Shown here in pieces: positions 14,835-23,540 of a DNA stretch of 64,000 bases (the first letter of the stretch is position 1; each line of letters opens with the position of its first letter). Origin of the DNA: an uncultured Clostridia bacterium (lineage in GTDB: Bacteria; Bacillota; Clostridia; UMGS1810); assembly GCA_934500875.1 (NCBI GenBank), contig CAKSTL010000008.1:1-64000 (forward strand). The letters are read 5' to 3'. A model generated the notes under the pieces. It was given only the letters and a program-made list of their open reading frames with translations. It searched no databases and was not told where the DNA came from. A program made the translations under genes and the position numbers.

Positions 14835-15914
14835 ATGCTTACAAGCGAAATGATTAAAAAAGCGGCGCTCGCAGCAGGTGCCGACAAGTGCGGAATTGCG
14901 CCTATGTCGCGGTTTGACGGTGCGCCCGACGAGATGAATCCGCAGTTTTTGTTTCCCGAGGCGAAAAGCTGTATCGGGTTTGTGTTCAGAATTCCCCGAG
15001 GTGTTCAAAGAGGTATTGAGGAGGGAACGCAGTTTTATCAGTACCCGTCAATGGCATACGGCGGAATTAACGAAATTTTTGCGCCTGCCGTTTTGTATCA
15101 GGTAGGAAAGGTGATTGAGGACGAAGGCTATGAAGCGTTCATATACCGTAACACCGGTGCAAGGGGCGTTGTGTCCGATATGGACGGAAGCCCCGGAAAC
15201 ACGCTTTCTCCTGAAGAACAGATTGAAATTAACGAAAACGCAAAAACTGCAACAGCGCATCACAGGAGCGTGCAGTTTACACGTCCGACAAGAGAGGGCA
15301 ATATTGCGCCCGACTTGCAGTTCCAGTTCAGAATTGCAGCCGTTGCGTGCGGACTCGGAGAAATCGGCTGGAGCAAAATGCTTTTGACGCCCGAATTCGG
15401 GCCTCTTCAGCGTGTAGCGTTCATTTTTACCGACGCAGAGCTTGAATATGACGAAATGTATTCTGGCAAGCCTCTTTGCAGACGGTGCGGTGCCTGCGTG
15501 AGAGAATGTCCCGGTTCGTGCATACCTGCAATAAATTCGGGCAAAACCGTAAGGGTTGATTTGGACGGAAAAATCTTAGAGTGGGGCGATATTGATATGT
15601 GGCGCTGTTATGCGTTTTACACCCACGCAGGACGTTATTACAATCCGTTTGTGCCCAAAGAGGTTTGGGATAAAAACGAAAACGGTGCGCTTGACCTTAT
15701 GGAGGGCGTAACGGATGTTGCAAACGAGCACGAAATTATGAAAATTTACACCTCTTTGCAAAGATATTTTCCGAGCTGGGTAGGCTATAATATGGCAAAA
15801 TGCGGAGGATGTATAAGAGCGTGCGTATCAATACTTGAGAAAAAAGGCGGTTGTATGGAAGGAAGATTTAAGCAGCCGCTGCGCACCAAAAAGGCTTGGA
15901 GATTAGACAGATAG
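14835..15914 (+). CDS. QueG-like 4Fe-4S protein, first of three
   Basis: 359 residues starting MLTSEMIKK with AAGAAAGG upstream; a longer frame overlaps the radical SAM gene and is spurious. It resembles the core of epoxyqueuosine reductase and reductive dehalogenase relatives: alpha/beta N-terminal part, CGLGEIGWSKMLLTPEFGP, then a ferredoxin-like CRRCGACVRECPG motif (about 218-230). A second Cys group, KCGGCIRAC, lies near 320. The HEAT-like C-terminus of true QueG is missing. It has an insert of about 60 residues relative to its two paralogues. Probably a cytoplasmic electron-transfer or reductase subunit; whether it binds cobalamin cannot be told. Confidence 0.8.
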   Translation: MLTSEMIKKAALAAGADKCGIAPMSRFDGAPDEMNPQFLFPEAKSCIGFVFRIPRGVQRGIEEGTQFYQYPSMAYGGINEIFAPAVLYQVGKVIEDEGYEAFIYRNTGARGVVSDMDGSPGNTLSPEEQIEINENAKTATAHHRSVQFTRPTREGNIAPDLQFQFRIAAVACGLGEIGWSKMLLTPEFGPLQRVAFIFTDAELEYDEMYSGKPLCRRCGACVRECPGSCIPAINSGKTVRVDLDGKILEWGDIDMWRCYAFYTHAGRYYNPFVPKEVWDKNENGALDLMEGVTDVANEHEIMKIYTSLQRYFPSWVGYNMAKCGGCIRACVSILEKKGGCMEGRFKQPLRTKKAWRLDR

Positions 15915-15927
15915 GGAGATGAAAAAT

Positions 15928-16827
15928 ATGCTTACGAGCGAATTGATAAAGCAAAAGGCAAAAGAGTGGGGAGCAACCGTTTGCGGAATAGGCAGGGTAT
16001 ACAAAGAGAGCGACCCTCAGCACGACCCTTTGCAGATTTTGCCGAATGCAAAATGTATAATAGGCTTTGGATTTATTGTGCCGAGAGGTCTTTATAACGC
16101 AATGAGTTACAAAGCGCAGTATTATTCGTATGCAACCATGGGGGTAAAGTGCATTGACGAAGAAATGGCGGAAATCTTTCTTTTAAAGATGGGTGCACTC
16201 ATTGAAAACGAGGGTTACGACGCCTGTCTGCAAAAGGCAATTCCGAATCTTAGGGTTAAGGGTGACAAAACCACAAATCCCGAAGTTGTCGATACATACG
16301 AGCTTATTTATGCAGACGCTGTTGAAGAAGGAAAACCCGTTCCCGACGTTATAATTGACTTCGGAAAGGCGGCAAAAGCGTGCGGACTTGGCGAAACGGG
16401 GCTCAGCGGAAAAATATTAAACAAAAAATACGGTCCGTTTATGCGATACTGTTTTATTGTTACCGACGCTCCTCTTGAATGCGGCGAGCCGCTGTCCGAG
16501 AGCGTTTGCGATAAATGCGGCGAGTGCATAAAGGCTTGTCCCGGAAATGCGATAAGCGAAAACGGACTTGATACCTGGCAGTGCGGAGTGTATTACAAGG
16601 GCGCTCACAAATCAAATCCGTTTATGACGGACGAATTTTTAAAGGATAATCCCGAGCGTGAGAAAATTATTAACGGAGAAAAGCGCTTTGACGCAGAAAG
16701 CGCACGCAGTATATATAAGGAAATGGATTTTCTTCCCCGTGTAAAATGGGGATATGCGCCGTGTCTGTGCGGAAAAAAGTGCGACATTGCGTGTTATGAG
16801 CATATAAAAAAGGGGGCGAAGATATGA
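15928..16827 (+). CDS. QueG-like 4Fe-4S protein, second of three
   Basis: 299 residues from the ATG nine bases after GGGAG (an ATG at 15919 directly abuts that site). It shows MLTSELIKQKAKEWG like its upstream neighbour, then CGLGETGLSG, CDKCGECIKACPGNAI (about 194-209) and a final CLCGKKCDIACYEH. Same fold and cluster motifs as the genes before and after. Ends in an ATGA overlap with the third copy, so the three are translated together. Confidence 0.8.
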   Translation: MLTSELIKQKAKEWGATVCGIGRVYKESDPQHDPLQILPNAKCIIGFGFIVPRGLYNAMSYKAQYYSYATMGVKCIDEEMAEIFLLKMGALIENEGYDACLQKAIPNLRVKGDKTTNPEVVDTYELIYADAVEEGKPVPDVIIDFGKAAKACGLGETGLSGKILNKKYGPFMRYCFIVTDAPLECGEPLSESVCDKCGECIKACPGNAISENGLDTWQCGVYYKGAHKSNPFMTDEFLKDNPEREKIINGEKRFDAESARSIYKEMDFLPRVKWGYAPCLCGKKCDIACYEHIKKGAKI

Positions 16828-17762
16828 AGGAAGGAGTAATTGAAACCGCAAAAAAATACGGCGCCGATATTGTCGGATTTGCGCCGAGCGAAAGATTTGA
16901 AAAGGACAGTCCGGTTTTTAAGATAATGCCCGAGGTTAAAACCGTTATAGGACTGGGATTCAGAATACTCAGGGGAATTTACCGGGGGATAGAAGAAGGA
17001 ACGACGTATTTTCAGTATACGTCAATGGCGGTTGAAAATATGGACGAAACGGTTATGCCGCTTTGCGAAATGCAGGTTGCAATGTTTCTTGAAGAAAACG
17101 GATTTCTGGCGATTCCGCAAAGAAAACATCAGCAGATTATGGCAGAGAGCGACAGCACAAATCCCGAAGTTTCATACGACGCCGTGGTAAGAAACAGACC
17201 GCAGGAAATTCAGCTTGATTTTCTTGATACCGCAATAAAATGCGGACTTGGCGAAAAAGGCTTTCATAATGCGCTTCTTACCGACGAATTCGGCCCGTTT
17301 GTGCGGTACGGCTTTGTGCTTACTGACGCAGTAATCGAGCCTACAAAAGAGTATGAGCCGCACCTTTGCGACAACTGTAAAAAGTGCGTATCCGCCTGTC
17401 ACGGCGGCGCTGTCGGAGATGACGGAACCGTTGATGCGTGGAAATGTTCTGTTTACTACAACGGCGCAAACGGCACAAAAAATCCTTTTATGCCTCTTTC
17501 TGCGCTGTCTGATTTTGACGACAGGCTTGAAATAATTGCGGGAAGCGCAAAAATGGATAAGGAAAAAGCAAAAAAAATTATAAACGAGCTTATTTTTTAT
17601 CCTCCGATAAGGGAATACCAAAGTTCAATCTGCGGCAGAGCGTGCGATATTGCGTGCTATGTTCACCTTGAAGAAAAGGGCGTTCTTAAAAAGAAATTTA
17701 AATCTCCTTTCAGAAAAAGAGAAGAATGGAAATTTGACATTGATGATTTTAAGGAAAAATAA
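16824..17762 (+). CDS. QueG-like 4Fe-4S protein, third of three
   Basis: 312 residues, overlapping the second copy by four bases. Motifs: CGLGEKGFHNALLTDEFGP, CDNCKKCVSACHGGAV (about 191-206) and CGRACDIACYVH near 275. In the ferredoxin-like motif the Pro after the fourth Cys is His, which may change the cluster surroundings. It is the last gene of the operon; the L21 promoter follows after about 20 bases. Three diverged tandem copies suggest subunits of one complex or enzymes for successive steps. Confidence 0.8.
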   Translation: MKEGVIETAKKYGADIVGFAPSERFEKDSPVFKIMPEVKTVIGLGFRILRGIYRGIEEGTTYFQYTSMAVENMDETVMPLCEMQVAMFLEENGFLAIPQRKHQQIMAESDSTNPEVSYDAVVRNRPQEIQLDFLDTAIKCGLGEKGFHNALLTDEFGPFVRYGFVLTDAVIEPTKEYEPHLCDNCKKCVSACHGGAVGDDGTVDAWKCSVYYNGANGTKNPFMPLSALSDFDDRLEIIAGSAKMDKEKAKKIINELIFYPPIREYQSSICGRACDIACYVHLEEKGVLKKKFKSPFRKREEWKFDIDDFKEK

Positions 17763-17784
17763 TTAAAAATAATTAAAAAAACAT

Positions 17785-17813
17785 TTGACAATACTGTATA
17801 TTTGTGTTACAAT
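17785..17813 (+). promoter_or_regulatory. Promoter of the rplU operon
   Basis: TTGACA (17785-17790), 17-base spacer, TACAAT (17808-17813). Strong sigma-A promoter. Confidence 0.85.
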
Positions 17814-17819
17814 ATATCG

Positions 17820-17895
17820 GTAACCGCATAAGATGGGTTTTAATCTGCATATTTTGCAGAACCTTATTTTTAGCGAGAAAACATAAGGAGGTGCA
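17820..17895 (+). promoter_or_regulatory. L21 ribosomal protein leader
   Basis: The short 5' UTR before rplU holds a TGCATATTTTGCA-type hairpin and other paired segments, ending at AAGGAGG. Its position and size fit the L21 leader of Firmicutes, an autoregulatory RNA element. The call rests on context and visible pairing. Confidence 0.6.
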
Positions 17896-17901
17896 TATTT
17901 T

Positions 17902-18210
17902 ATGTACGCTGTTATATTAACCGGTGGAAAACAGTATAAGGTTTCGGAAGGCGACGTTGTTTTTATTGAAAAACTCGAAGCTAACGAAGGCGACGCTGTT
18001 AAATTTGACAAAGTTCTTTGCGTATCGGGCGATAATACAGTTATCGGCACACCTGTTGTTGAAGGCGCAAGTGTTGACGCAACTGTTGTAAAGAACGGCA
18101 AAGCAAAGAAAATCATTGTGTTTAAGTACAAACCCAAAAAGGGCTCAAAAACCAAACAGGGTCACAGACAGCCTTATACAAAGGTTAAAATTGAAAAAAT
18201 CAATGCGTAA
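17902..18210 (+). CDS. rplU: 50S ribosomal protein L21
   Basis: 102 residues, standard length. Starts MYAVILTGGKQYKVSEGD and ends with the GHRQPYTKVKI segment typical of L21. Binds 23S rRNA in the large subunit. First gene of the rplU-prp-rpmA group, preceded by AAGGAGG. Confidence 0.97.
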   Translation: MYAVILTGGKQYKVSEGDVVFIEKLEANEGDAVKFDKVLCVSGDNTVIGTPVVEGASVDATVVKNGKAKKIIVFKYKPKKGSKTKQGHRQPYTKVKIEKINA

Positions 18211-18539
18211 TGACGAATATTAAAATTTATCGTGACAAAAATAAGAACATAGTAAAGGCCGAGTTTTGCGGTCACGCACTTTTTTCGGACGAAAACGATA
18301 TTGTGTGTTCGGCGCTTTCGGCGGTAAGCTATATGACAGCAAACGGCATTGAAAACGTTTGCGGTGTAAAAATCGGTTATGAAACGGGCGACGGGTATTT
18401 GTACCTTGTTCTTCCGTGCGATATAGACGGTGAAAAGCAAAAAAGCGTGAATGTGCTTTTTGAAAGTATGTACTTGTTTTTAAACGATTTGCAAAAGCGG
18501 TATTCCGATTGTATCAGTATTTCTGATTTGGAGGTGTAA
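18210..18539 (+). CDS. prp: Ribosomal-processing cysteine protease Prp
   Basis: 109 residues between L21 and L27, overlapping the L21 stop by one base. The catalytic pair is visible: His21 in CGHA and Cys33 in DIVCSALS. Prp removes the N-terminal extension of L27 in Firmicutes. The L27 encoded next carries such an extension, so the pair makes sense together. Confidence 0.93.
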   Translation: MTNIKIYRDKNKNIVKAEFCGHALFSDENDIVCSALSAVSYMTANGIENVCGVKIGYETGDGYLYLVLPCDIDGEKQKSVNVLFESMYLFLNDLQKRYSDCISISDLEV

Positions 18540-18542
18540 TTA

Positions 18543-18827
18543 ATGTTTAAATTAAATCTTGAACTGTTCGCTCATAAAAAAGGTGTCGGCAGCACAAAGA
18601 ACGGTCGTGACAGCGAATCCAAAAGACTCGGTGTTAAAAGAGGCGACGGTCAGTTTGTATTGTCGGGCAATATTCTGGTAAGACAGAGAGGAACTAAAAT
18701 TCATCCCGGTATAAACGTTAAAAAGGGCAGTGACGACACTCTCTTTGCGGTTGTTGACGGCAAAGTTAAATTTGAAAGAGTTGGCAAAGACAAAAAACAG
18801 GTTAGTGTTTACGAAATTGCCGAATAA
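18543..18827 (+). CDS. rpmA: 50S ribosomal protein L27
   Basis: 94 residues. It starts with the extension MFKLNLELFAHKKGVGSTKNG; the LELF/AHKK junction is the Prp cleavage site of Firmicutes L27. Mature L27 reaches the peptidyl-transferase centre. GGAGGTG upstream. Confidence 0.97.
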   Translation: MFKLNLELFAHKKGVGSTKNGRDSESKRLGVKRGDGQFVLSGNILVRQRGTKIHPGINVKKGSDDTLFAVVDGKVKFERVGKDKKQVSVYEIAE

Positions 18828-18844
18828 TGGATTTTTAGGATTTG

Positions 18845-18878
18845 AAGGGGTTGGCTGAAATTTTGGTCAACCCTTTTG
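18845..18878 (+). terminator. Terminator after rpmA
   Basis: Stem 18845-18853 with 18868-18876, extended inward by further pairs, then TTTT. Lies between rpmA and obgE. Confidence 0.75.
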
Positions 18879-18941
18879 TTGTCTTTTTGCAAAAGTTTGA
18901 ATTTGCATCACAGTCGGAATTAAAATAAGGAGGTATTTTGT

Positions 18942-20219
18942 ATGCTGGCAGATACAGCGACAATTTATATAGAGGCAGGAAACGGCGGAAACGGACTGGT
19001 TTCGTTTCACAGAGAAAAATATGTTGCGGCGGGCGGTCCCGACGGCGGTGACGGCGGAAACGGCGGCAGCGTTATCCTTGCGGTTGACGATAAAATAAGC
19101 ACACTTGCGGATTTCAGATACAGAAAACAGTATAAAGCGCAGAACGGCGGCGACGGAAAGGCAGCAAGATGCTCGGGAAAAAACGGCGAGGACCTTATTG
19201 TTACCGTGCCCGTCGGAACGCTTGTAAAGGACGCAAACACTGACCGCATTATTGCAGATTTAAACAAACTCGGTCAAAGGCTTGTTATAGCAAAAGGCGG
19301 CAGCGGCGGCTGGGGAAACAGCCATTTTGCAACGCCAACACGTCAGATTCCGAGGTTTGCAAAAAGCGGCACCGACGGCGAAAAACGTGAAATAAAGCTT
19401 GAACTTAAGCTCTTGGCGGATGTGGGACTGGTCGGATTTCCGAATGTCGGAAAATCGACTCTTTTGTCGGTTGTAAGCGACGCACGTCCCAAAATTGCAA
19501 ACTATCATTTTACCACGCTTGAGCCTAATCTCGGCGTTGTTGACCTTGGCGCACAAAACAGTTTTGTTATGGCAGATATCCCAGGAATTATCGAGGGTGC
19601 AAGCGAGGGCATAGGCTTGGGTCACGAGTTTTTAAAACACGTTGAGAGGACAAGACTTCTTATTCACGTTGTTGACGCATCGGGAATAGAAGGCAGAAAT
19701 CCGATAGAAGATTTTGACAAAATAAATGATGAAATTAAAAAATACAATCCCAAGCTTGCCGAAAAAAAGCAGATTGTTGCGGCAAACAAAAAGGATATTG
19801 TGTTTGACGAAAAAATTTACAACGGTTTTTGCGACGAAATGAAAAAAAGAGGCTACGAGGTGTTTGAAATTTCCGCAGCAACAAAGCTTGGCGTAGATAA
19901 ACTTTTAAAATATGCTTCGTCGCTTCTGGACAAAATTCCTATGCCGATACTCTGCGAGGACGACTCGGACGAGGAAAAAATTATAAAATTCAGTGAAGAA
20001 GAGCCGTTTACAATAAGACGTGAAAACGAAACGTTTATCGTTGAGGGTGAGTGGGTGAAAAGGCTTGTCGGTTCAACCAACTTTGCGGATAACGAGTCGC
20101 TTCAGTATTTTCAGCGTTCGCTCCGCAAAAAAGGCGTTATAAAGGCGCTTGAGGCAAAGGGTATAAACGAGGGCAATCCCGTAAAAATTTATGATATTGA
20201 ATTTGACTATGTAAGATAA
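18942..20219 (+). CDS. obgE: GTPase Obg/CgtA
   Basis: 425 residues. The Gly-rich Obg fold fills about 1-158, the G domain starts with GFPNVGKST near 165, with DIPGIIEGASEG (switch II) and NKKD. A C-terminal OCT domain (about 350-425) is present, as is common in Gram-positive Obg. Acts in 50S assembly and stress control. AAGGAGG upstream. Confidence 0.97.
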   Translation: MLADTATIYIEAGNGGNGLVSFHREKYVAAGGPDGGDGGNGGSVILAVDDKISTLADFRYRKQYKAQNGGDGKAARCSGKNGEDLIVTVPVGTLVKDANTDRIIADLNKLGQRLVIAKGGSGGWGNSHFATPTRQIPRFAKSGTDGEKREIKLELKLLADVGLVGFPNVGKSTLLSVVSDARPKIANYHFTTLEPNLGVVDLGAQNSFVMADIPGIIEGASEGIGLGHEFLKHVERTRLLIHVVDASGIEGRNPIEDFDKINDEIKKYNPKLAEKKQIVAANKKDIVFDEKIYNGFCDEMKKRGYEVFEISAATKLGVDKLLKYASSLLDKIPMPILCEDDSDEEKIIKFSEEEPFTIRRENETFIVEGEWVKRLVGSTNFADNESLQYFQRSLRKKGVIKALEAKGINEGNPVKIYDIEFDYVR

Positions 20220-20246
20220 ATTATACTGCAATGCTTATATTATATC

Positions 20247-20276
20247 TTGACATACGGTGTCGAAATTTAGTATAAT
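20247..20276 (+). promoter_or_regulatory. Promoter of yhbY-nadD group
   Basis: TTGACA (20247-20252), 18-base spacer, TATAAT (20271-20276). Confidence 0.8.
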
Positions 20277-20320
20277 ACAGTGTATGGTATTTTGCAGTTT
20301 TGTATTAAGGAGATTAACTG

Positions 20321-20614
20321 ATGATAACAAGCAAGCAAAGGGCATATTTAAGAGGTCTTGCAAATAAAATTACGCCTATTTTTCAAATAGGAAAGGGCGG
20401 TATTAACGATAATATGATAAAGCAGGCTGACGACGCTCTGGAAAAAAGAGAGCTTATAAAGTTTCACGTTCTTGAAAATTCTTTGCTGGATACCAAAGAA
20501 ACGTGTTCTGCCGTTGCAAAAGTTCTGTCGGCAGAGCCTGTAGCCGCAATCGGCTCAAAGTTCGTTTTGTACCGTGAGTCAAAAGATTACAAAGAAATTG
20601 TTCTGCCGAGATAG
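20321..20614 (+). CDS. yhbY: YhbY/CRM-domain RNA-binding protein
   Basis: 97 residues, a single CRM domain: LTSKQRAYLRGLAN-like start (here MITSKQRAYLRGL), the GKGG loop and ALEKRELIKFHVL. Associates with pre-50S ribosomal particles. Followed 13 bases later by nadD, the usual order in Firmicutes. Confidence 0.93.
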   Translation: MITSKQRAYLRGLANKITPIFQIGKGGINDNMIKQADDALEKRELIKFHVLENSLLDTKETCSAVAKVLSAEPVAAIGSKFVLYRESKDYKEIVLPR

Positions 20615-20627
20615 AAGGGGTTTTTAA

Positions 20628-21233
20628 ATGACTGAAAAAATCGGGATAATGGGTGGAACGTTCGACCCTGTTCATATCGGGCATATGATTATGGCGTCGT
20701 TTGCAGCGGATGAGTTTTGCCTCGATAAGGTTATTTTTGTTCCTAACGGAAATCCGCCGCACAAAAAGGCATTCGGCGATAAAATGTATAGGTTTGATAT
20801 GACAAAACTTGCGGCTGCGGAAAATAAAAAATTTTTCGTAAGCGATTTTGAAATTTCAAAAGACGGCTATTGTTATGCGATTGACACCGTCCGGCACTTT
20901 AAAAAGCAGGACGCAAAAATTTACTTTATAATCGGCGCCGATTCGTTCTACGACCTTACAACGTGGCATAATTTTGAGCTTCTTGTAAGAGAATGTGCCT
21001 TTATTGCGTTTGACAGAAGCGGCAGAGCGCATAAAAAATTTGCCGAAGATATTGAGAAATTCAACAAAAAATACAACAGCGAAATTTATTTTGCAAAAAT
21101 GCCGGCAGTCGATATTTCGTCTACGCTCATACGAAAGCGTGTGTCGGAGGGCAAAAGCATTAAATATTTAACGCACGGATGTGTGGAAAATTATATTTAT
21201 CAACATAATCTTTACAGTGAAAAGGAAGAATAA
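20628..21233 (+). CDS. nadD: Nicotinate-nucleotide adenylyltransferase
   Basis: 201 residues. GGTFDPVHIGH near the N-terminus and ISSTLIRKR near residue 165 are the nucleotide-binding signatures. Makes deamido-NAD from nicotinate mononucleotide and ATP. Confidence 0.95.
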   Translation: MTEKIGIMGGTFDPVHIGHMIMASFAADEFCLDKVIFVPNGNPPHKKAFGDKMYRFDMTKLAAAENKKFFVSDFEISKDGYCYAIDTVRHFKKQDAKIYFIIGADSFYDLTTWHNFELLVRECAFIAFDRSGRAHKKFAEDIEKFNKKYNSEIYFAKMPAVDISSTLIRKRVSEGKSIKYLTHGCVENYIYQHNLYSEKEE

Positions 21234-21237
21234 ACAT

Positions 21238-21798
21238 ATGGACATAAACTCAATGCGCAAAAAGCTTCAGGGAATGCTTTTGGAAAAACGTTACAATCAT
21301 TCGCTTATGGTGTGTGAAACGGCAAAGGAGCTTGCAAAAATGTACGGCGCTGATGTAAAAAAAGCGGAGATTGCAGGTCTTTTGCACGACTGCGCAAAGA
21401 ATTTTTCCAAGGACGAAATGTTTGCAATGTGCGAAAAGTATTCCGTAGCGCTTGACGAGGTTACAAAAAAGCAGGCGGGTTTGATTCACGCTTTTTTGGG
21501 CGCAGAGGTTGCCAAGGATTTGTTCGGCATTGATGATGATGAAATTTACGACGCAATTTTTTATCATACGGTAGGAAAGCCGAATATGAGCCTTCTTACG
21601 AAAATTGTTTATATTGCGGACGCAATAGAGCCTTTAAGAAATTACGACGGCGTGGAGCATTTGAGAGAGCTTGCGCACACCGACCTTGACAGGGCGCTGG
21701 TTTATCAGATTGATATTACGATAAAGTCGGTTTTAAAAAAAGGCTCGCTTCTTCACCTTAACACTGTTGATACGAGAAATTATTATTTAAGCAGGTGA
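21238..21798 (+). CDS. yqeK: HD-domain hydrolase YqeK (Ap4A hydrolase family)
   Basis: 186 residues from the ATG preceded by AAGGAAG; a longer frame overlaps nadD and is spurious. HD-superfamily metal ligands: HSLMV near 19, LLHDCAK near 50, and HTVG near 105. YqeK proteins hydrolyse Ap4A symmetrically. The nadD-yqeK-LCP-rsfS order is conserved in Firmicutes. Confidence 0.92.
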   Translation: MDINSMRKKLQGMLLEKRYNHSLMVCETAKELAKMYGADVKKAEIAGLLHDCAKNFSKDEMFAMCEKYSVALDEVTKKQAGLIHAFLGAEVAKDLFGIDDDEIYDAIFYHTVGKPNMSLLTKIVYIADAIEPLRNYDGVEHLRELAHTDLDRALVYQIDITIKSVLKKGSLLHLNTVDTRNYYLSR

Positions 21799-21804
21799 TT
21801 TTGA

Positions 21805-23094
21805 TTGTCTAAATCTATAAAAACATATTGGAAAAATACGCTGTCGTTTACGCTTATTCTTGCGCTTATAGCAACCGGCGGATTCGGATTTTTCTGGTCT
21901 AAAATGATATACGGCGTCCGTGCGAGCGACAGAAACAATCTTACGGACGAAAACGTTTGTGTAAATACGCTGATTCTGGGTGTTGACAAGGAAGGCTACA
22001 GAACGGACGTTATAATTTACGCCCAGCTTAACCTTGCCAACAATACCCTTAATATGATACAAATTCCGAGAGATACTTATGTGGCGTCAAATAAGCTTGA
22101 CCACAAGATTAACTCTTCGTATATTTCGTTTACAAAGGGAAAGCTTACCACGAAGATTGAAAACGTTTATACCTCTGTGGAGGAGGTTCTGGGGCTTAGG
22201 GCGGATAATTACATTCTGGTTGATATAAACGGCTTCAGAAATATTATTGACGCAATCGGCGGCGTTGAATTTGACGTTCCGATAAGAATGTTTTACAACG
22301 ACCCAGACCAGAATCTGCACATTGATCTCCAGAAGGGAAAACAAATTCTTAACGGCAAAAAGGCGGAAATGCTGGTGCGTTTCAGGCAGAATGACGACCA
22401 TACGGGATATCCCCGTGCCGACCTTGACCGTAACGAAGTGCAGAGAAAGTTTATTTATGCGGTAATTGACAAGGTTTTTGACATTACCAATTTTTCAAAA
22501 TTGCCCGAGCTTGTCACAAGCGTTGCGTCAAGTGTTAAAACAAGTTTTGACAATGCCAAAATTTTGCAGTATGCCACAATTGCGCTTTCCGTTCCGAGAG
22601 AAAACATCAATATTATGGGAATTGAAGGCGTTGCCGAAAACAGACCGTACGGTTCGTATTTTGTGGCAAACAAAAATCTTAACAAAGAGCTTGTAAGCAA
22701 GTATTTTGTAGACAGCAGCAATTCTGCGCTGAGTACGGTTGAAATTTCAAGACGAAATCTTCTTATGTCGGACGATACGGACAAAACGCAGCAGGTTGAT
22801 ATGACGCTGTCTGACGCAAGCTTTATTGAAAAAAAGCTTGCAAGCGTTGAGATTATAGACGGCTCAAACGGCAAAAAAGACGTATCAGCCATAAAATCCG
22901 CTCTTGAGGGCAAGGGCTACAGCGTAAAAGAAGTTCACTCAACAGGCAGCGTTGAATATAAGGAAAACAAGGTTATTGCAAAGAAAGCGTCCAAAAACGT
23001 CAACACAATATGCAAAATAATTTCCGAGGAAAAGTATGTTGTTGACCCGTCAAAGACCGAGGGCGCCGACGTTCTGATTATTCTCGGAACATAA
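21805..23094 (+). CDS. LytR-CpsA-Psr family cell-wall ligase
   Basis: 429 residues from a TTG. One membrane helix (about 12-33), then the LCP domain (about 50-260) with LILGVDKEGYRTDVI, IPRDTYV and the Arg-containing FRQND...YPRADLDRNEVQ motif. A C-terminal LytR_C-like domain (about 345-429) follows. These enzymes move polyprenyl-linked glycopolymers onto peptidoglycan outside the membrane. Confidence 0.92.
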   Translation: MSKSIKTYWKNTLSFTLILALIATGGFGFFWSKMIYGVRASDRNNLTDENVCVNTLILGVDKEGYRTDVIIYAQLNLANNTLNMIQIPRDTYVASNKLDHKINSSYISFTKGKLTTKIENVYTSVEEVLGLRADNYILVDINGFRNIIDAIGGVEFDVPIRMFYNDPDQNLHIDLQKGKQILNGKKAEMLVRFRQNDDHTGYPRADLDRNEVQRKFIYAVIDKVFDITNFSKLPELVTSVASSVKTSFDNAKILQYATIALSVPRENINIMGIEGVAENRPYGSYFVANKNLNKELVSKYFVDSSNSALSTVEISRRNLLMSDDTDKTQQVDMTLSDASFIEKKLASVEIIDGSNGKKDVSAIKSALEGKGYSVKEVHSTGSVEYKENKVIAKKASKNVNTICKIISEEKYVVDPSKTEGADVLIILGT

Positions 23095-23145
23095 TTGACC
23101 GGATAACCGATATCAGGTTAAGAGGATTTACGGAAGGATAAAGAT

Positions 23146-23508
23146 ATGGAATCAAAGGATTTAATGATTAAGGCTGTTACGCTTTTGGACAGCAAAAAGG
23201 CAAAAAATATTAATGTTTTGAATATTTCGCCGCTTACTACGATTGCGGATTATTTTGTGGTTTGCACGGGTAATTCCACCACCCAGATTAAAGCGCTTTC
23301 GGACGCTTTGGACGAAGAACTTGAAAAGTGCGGCGTTCACTTTATCGGCAAAGAGGGGTTTAATGCCGCAAACTGGATTTTAATGGATTACGGCAGCGTT
23401 GTAATTCACATCTTTTCTGAGGAAATGCGTGAATTTTATTCAATAGAGCATCTTTGGGCAGACGCAGAAAGCGTTGATATTTCAAAGTATACTATTGACG
23501 AAAACTGA
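23146..23508 (+). CDS. rsfS: Ribosomal silencing factor RsfS
   Basis: 120 residues. Conserved LNISPLTTIADYFVVCTGNS and later WILMDYGSVVIHIF, with HLW near the end. Binds L14 and keeps ribosomal subunits apart when nutrients are low. Lies between LCP and leuS as usual. Confidence 0.95.
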   Translation: MESKDLMIKAVTLLDSKKAKNINVLNISPLTTIADYFVVCTGNSTTQIKALSDALDEELEKCGVHFIGKEGFNAANWILMDYGSVVIHIFSEEMREFYSIEHLWADAESVDISKYTIDEN

Positions 23509-23540
23509 TAAATATAAGAAAAATTCTGATTCGGGAAGGA

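Noticed and set aside
12810..17762. A ribosomally made peptide (RiPP) cluster around the SPASM enzyme
   Set aside because: No short precursor gene, PqqD-like recognition domain, peptidase or exporter is visible; left as a metabolic operon.
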